Source: Homarus americanus (taxonomy: Eukaryota; Arthropoda; Malacostraca; Decapoda; Nephropidae). From it: 64,000 nt of DNA. Below are positions 62,261 to 64,000 of this stretch, piece after piece. The notes beneath the pieces are model-generated. The model was not told the origin of the DNA. It searched no databases and was given only the letters and a program-made list of their open reading frames with translations. The stretch spans positions 2,836,577 to 2,900,576 of the forward strand of contig NW_024720773.1 in the NCBI RefSeq assembly GCF_018991925.1. The letters run 5' to 3'. The translations under genes were made by a program, and so were the position numbers. How positions within the stretch are numbered: the first letter of the stretch is position 1; every line of letters starts with the position of its first letter.

Positions 62261-64000
62261 CAGTATTACCCGCTTCTGGCGTTTTTTTCTGGCGTTTCAC
62301 GTTCACGCGGTACCCTGCCAGACCGGAATGCTCACTTTCGCGGTGCGTGTGTTCCTTTGCGCGGACAGCGGCTGGCGGTCATCTCGCGCCATTTTTGATT
62401 CAAACCTCCGCCATCTCCCGGCCATCCCGCACGGCGTTGGGTAAACGCCCGCAGGCTGGCGATGCATGTCTTTGTTGAAGTATCGGTGACGCTATATGAC
62501 ATATCGGATCAGGATTGGGGCCAAGGCCCTACCTCCATCCCCCGGCTAGCTGTAATTGGTTTAATCGGCCATGACGGCTCACCAAGGAGCGCGAAGCCTG
62601 CTGGATCTACTCAGAAGTCAGCTTATACCTGCCAATACACTGCAGTATATCGGCATCTATTGTTCCATAGAATGGCTGCCACCGACCACTCACCACAAAG
62701 AAACCTTGCAATACCTGGACCCAGCCGCCCAAGCCAAAGAAGACACGATGTACCAACTCATTTAAATTAAAATACAAGACTGGTCCAAGAGTTGGAAAAA
62801 GGAACAAGACAGGTTGATCTCATGCTACCAGCATGGTGTGTTAACGACCCACAATCAGGACACCAAAGAGGATGCAAGTCGGGAGACAGTGCGATAATAT
62901 GAACATCACAGTTCATACAGGTGCTTCTATGATCAAGGTTATTTCACAACCAGGTGCTTTAAGACGGAAAATTACTTGGTGAGCTACTTGATTTCGCTGC
63001 GCAAGACGGAATATGGCGGTGGACACGCTACCATGGCGAGCACCCAGACGTGAACTGTGGCGTGCAGTGCTACAAGATGGGAATTGCAGAGCCCAAACCC
63101 TTCAATGCTTTGCGGTGGTTGCAGAGATTTAAGAAGAGGAATAAGATCACCACAACATTAATATTGGTGGTGAAGAGCTGTGCTGGATCAGAAGGCGGCG
63201 AGATTTTCTCCGCTTTTACGTGCGTGAGATTATGGAGGAAGGACAATACACCGACGACCAGGTGTTTAACATACCTAAACTGGTCTTTTTTTGGAAAGCT
63301 ACCTTTCCAAGACCTTTCATATCGGTGACTGCCAGCAAGTGTCAGGGTTTAGTTGCAGAATGAGCGACTAATCATTCTGTTTACTACCAATGCCTCCGCA
63401 CCTATAAGCCCGGTTATCGGTGATCCATATAACATTTAAGTCGACGCCACAAGAACATGGACATGACCAAGCTAAATGTCCATCATTGACCGCACGTAGC
63501 GTGTGTGGATGTTCTCTACCTGACCTTTCCTGGTTTGATGACTGTTTCACCCCCGACGTGAAGAAATTTGTGAGCAGAATGTTCCATTCAAGATTTTGTT
63601 GCTGCTTTGACAACCCACCAGACACTTCCGCTTCTACTGTTGGATCGCCACCCCAACGTAAAAGTGGTCTTCCTCCCAACACTACGCCATATTAATACAA
63701 CCCCATGACCAAGAATTAATCTGGTAATGTGAAAGCTGGGTATCTTCTGCAGAAGAAATTTAAGCTCCTTTAACGACTATACCAACACCATGTTGATGAC
63801 GGCGTGAACCTGGTGACAATTGATGGGGCAAGAGCCAAGAGGACGAGAATGGTTGCAGAGCAAGAAGCAATTTGTGAAACACTTTTGGAGAAAAAATTCA
63901 ACGCCGCATAAAGGCCAGGACTTTCTTTGGTGGAGGTGGCTGGGATTGGGTTGTCTGCAGCAACAGTTCATCACGCATGGAGACGTGTCACAAGGTATTC
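62261..64000 (+). pseudogene. Tigger-type element with decayed transposase, cut by window end
   Basis: The left end CAGTATTACCCGCTTCTGGC follows TA (62259-62260); about 60 bases in, ggtaccctgccagaccggaa closely resembles the family 2 element at 16788 (ggtaccctgccaaaaccgga). The transposase is badly broken but recognisable: WLQRFKKRNKI (63116), then EGQYTDDQVFNIPKLVFFWK where NVDETGLFWK is expected, NERLIILFTTNAS, WFDDCFTPDVKKFVSRMFHS and LPPNTTP. The first catalytic DET triad is lost. The part after about 63730 (NLVTIDGARARRTRMVAEQE) is not recognised and may belong to something else. It could be a distant relative of the autonomous partner of family 2. Confidence 0.75.

Overview
The window is nuclear DNA from an animal, most likely an arthropod and plausibly a decapod crustacean. 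This is inferred from spliced minus-strand exons with GT/AG borders, a mixture of jockey-type LINEs, Tc1/mariner, pogo/Tigger and hAT elements, and very large microsatellite and minisatellite arrays. There are no operons, ribosome binding sites, CRISPR arrays or other bacterial features. The species cannot be named from the sequence.

One host gene is supported. Five minus-strand exons (26976-26882, 15665-15500, 14952-14767, 11321-11114, 3492-3377) join in phase and encode the conserved segment before the SPRY domain of RSPRY1 (RING finger and SPRY domain-containing protein 1). The 5' exons and the SPRY and RING exons are not seen. The introns are filled with mobile DNA and tandem arrays, and three of the five 5' splice sites lie within about 75 bases of a tandem array.

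Layout: 1-3.4 kb holds a decayed copy of a multi-copy gene family, two minisatellites and the last visible RSPRY1 exon. 3.5-11.3 kb holds a 44-bp minisatellite, a LINE inserted in a GGAT repeat, a pogo-type TIR element with a palindromic core, and an exon. 11.6-27 kb holds two jockey LINE copies in opposite orientation, several pogo/Tigger-type TIR elements, a pentanucleotide satellite, a SINE pair, TA arrays and three exons. 27-37.6 kb holds a second LINE family (polymerase box YVDD) whose 3' UTR was split by a 2.9-kb hAT element with a near-perfect 8-bp target duplication, then a 1.8-kb TIR element, then an endonuclease fragment of the same LINE family. 37.7-43.3 kb is a GT/G-rich array and 44.1-51.3 kb a degenerate 51-bp minisatellite. 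51.3-58.5 kb contains two Tigger transposase pseudogenes; one is broken by a Tc1 element, by a TIR element carrying its own minisatellite, and by an internal 32-bp minisatellite amplified from its own reading frame. 58.5-64 kb holds more TIR elements in TA arrays and a decayed Tigger transposase running off the window.

The recurring theme is that TA-targeting pogo/Tigger elements, their derivatives and tandem arrays are nested in one another, and in some cases the tandem array arises inside the element. All transposases here look inactive. The long ORFs in the arrays are by-products of repeat periodicity.
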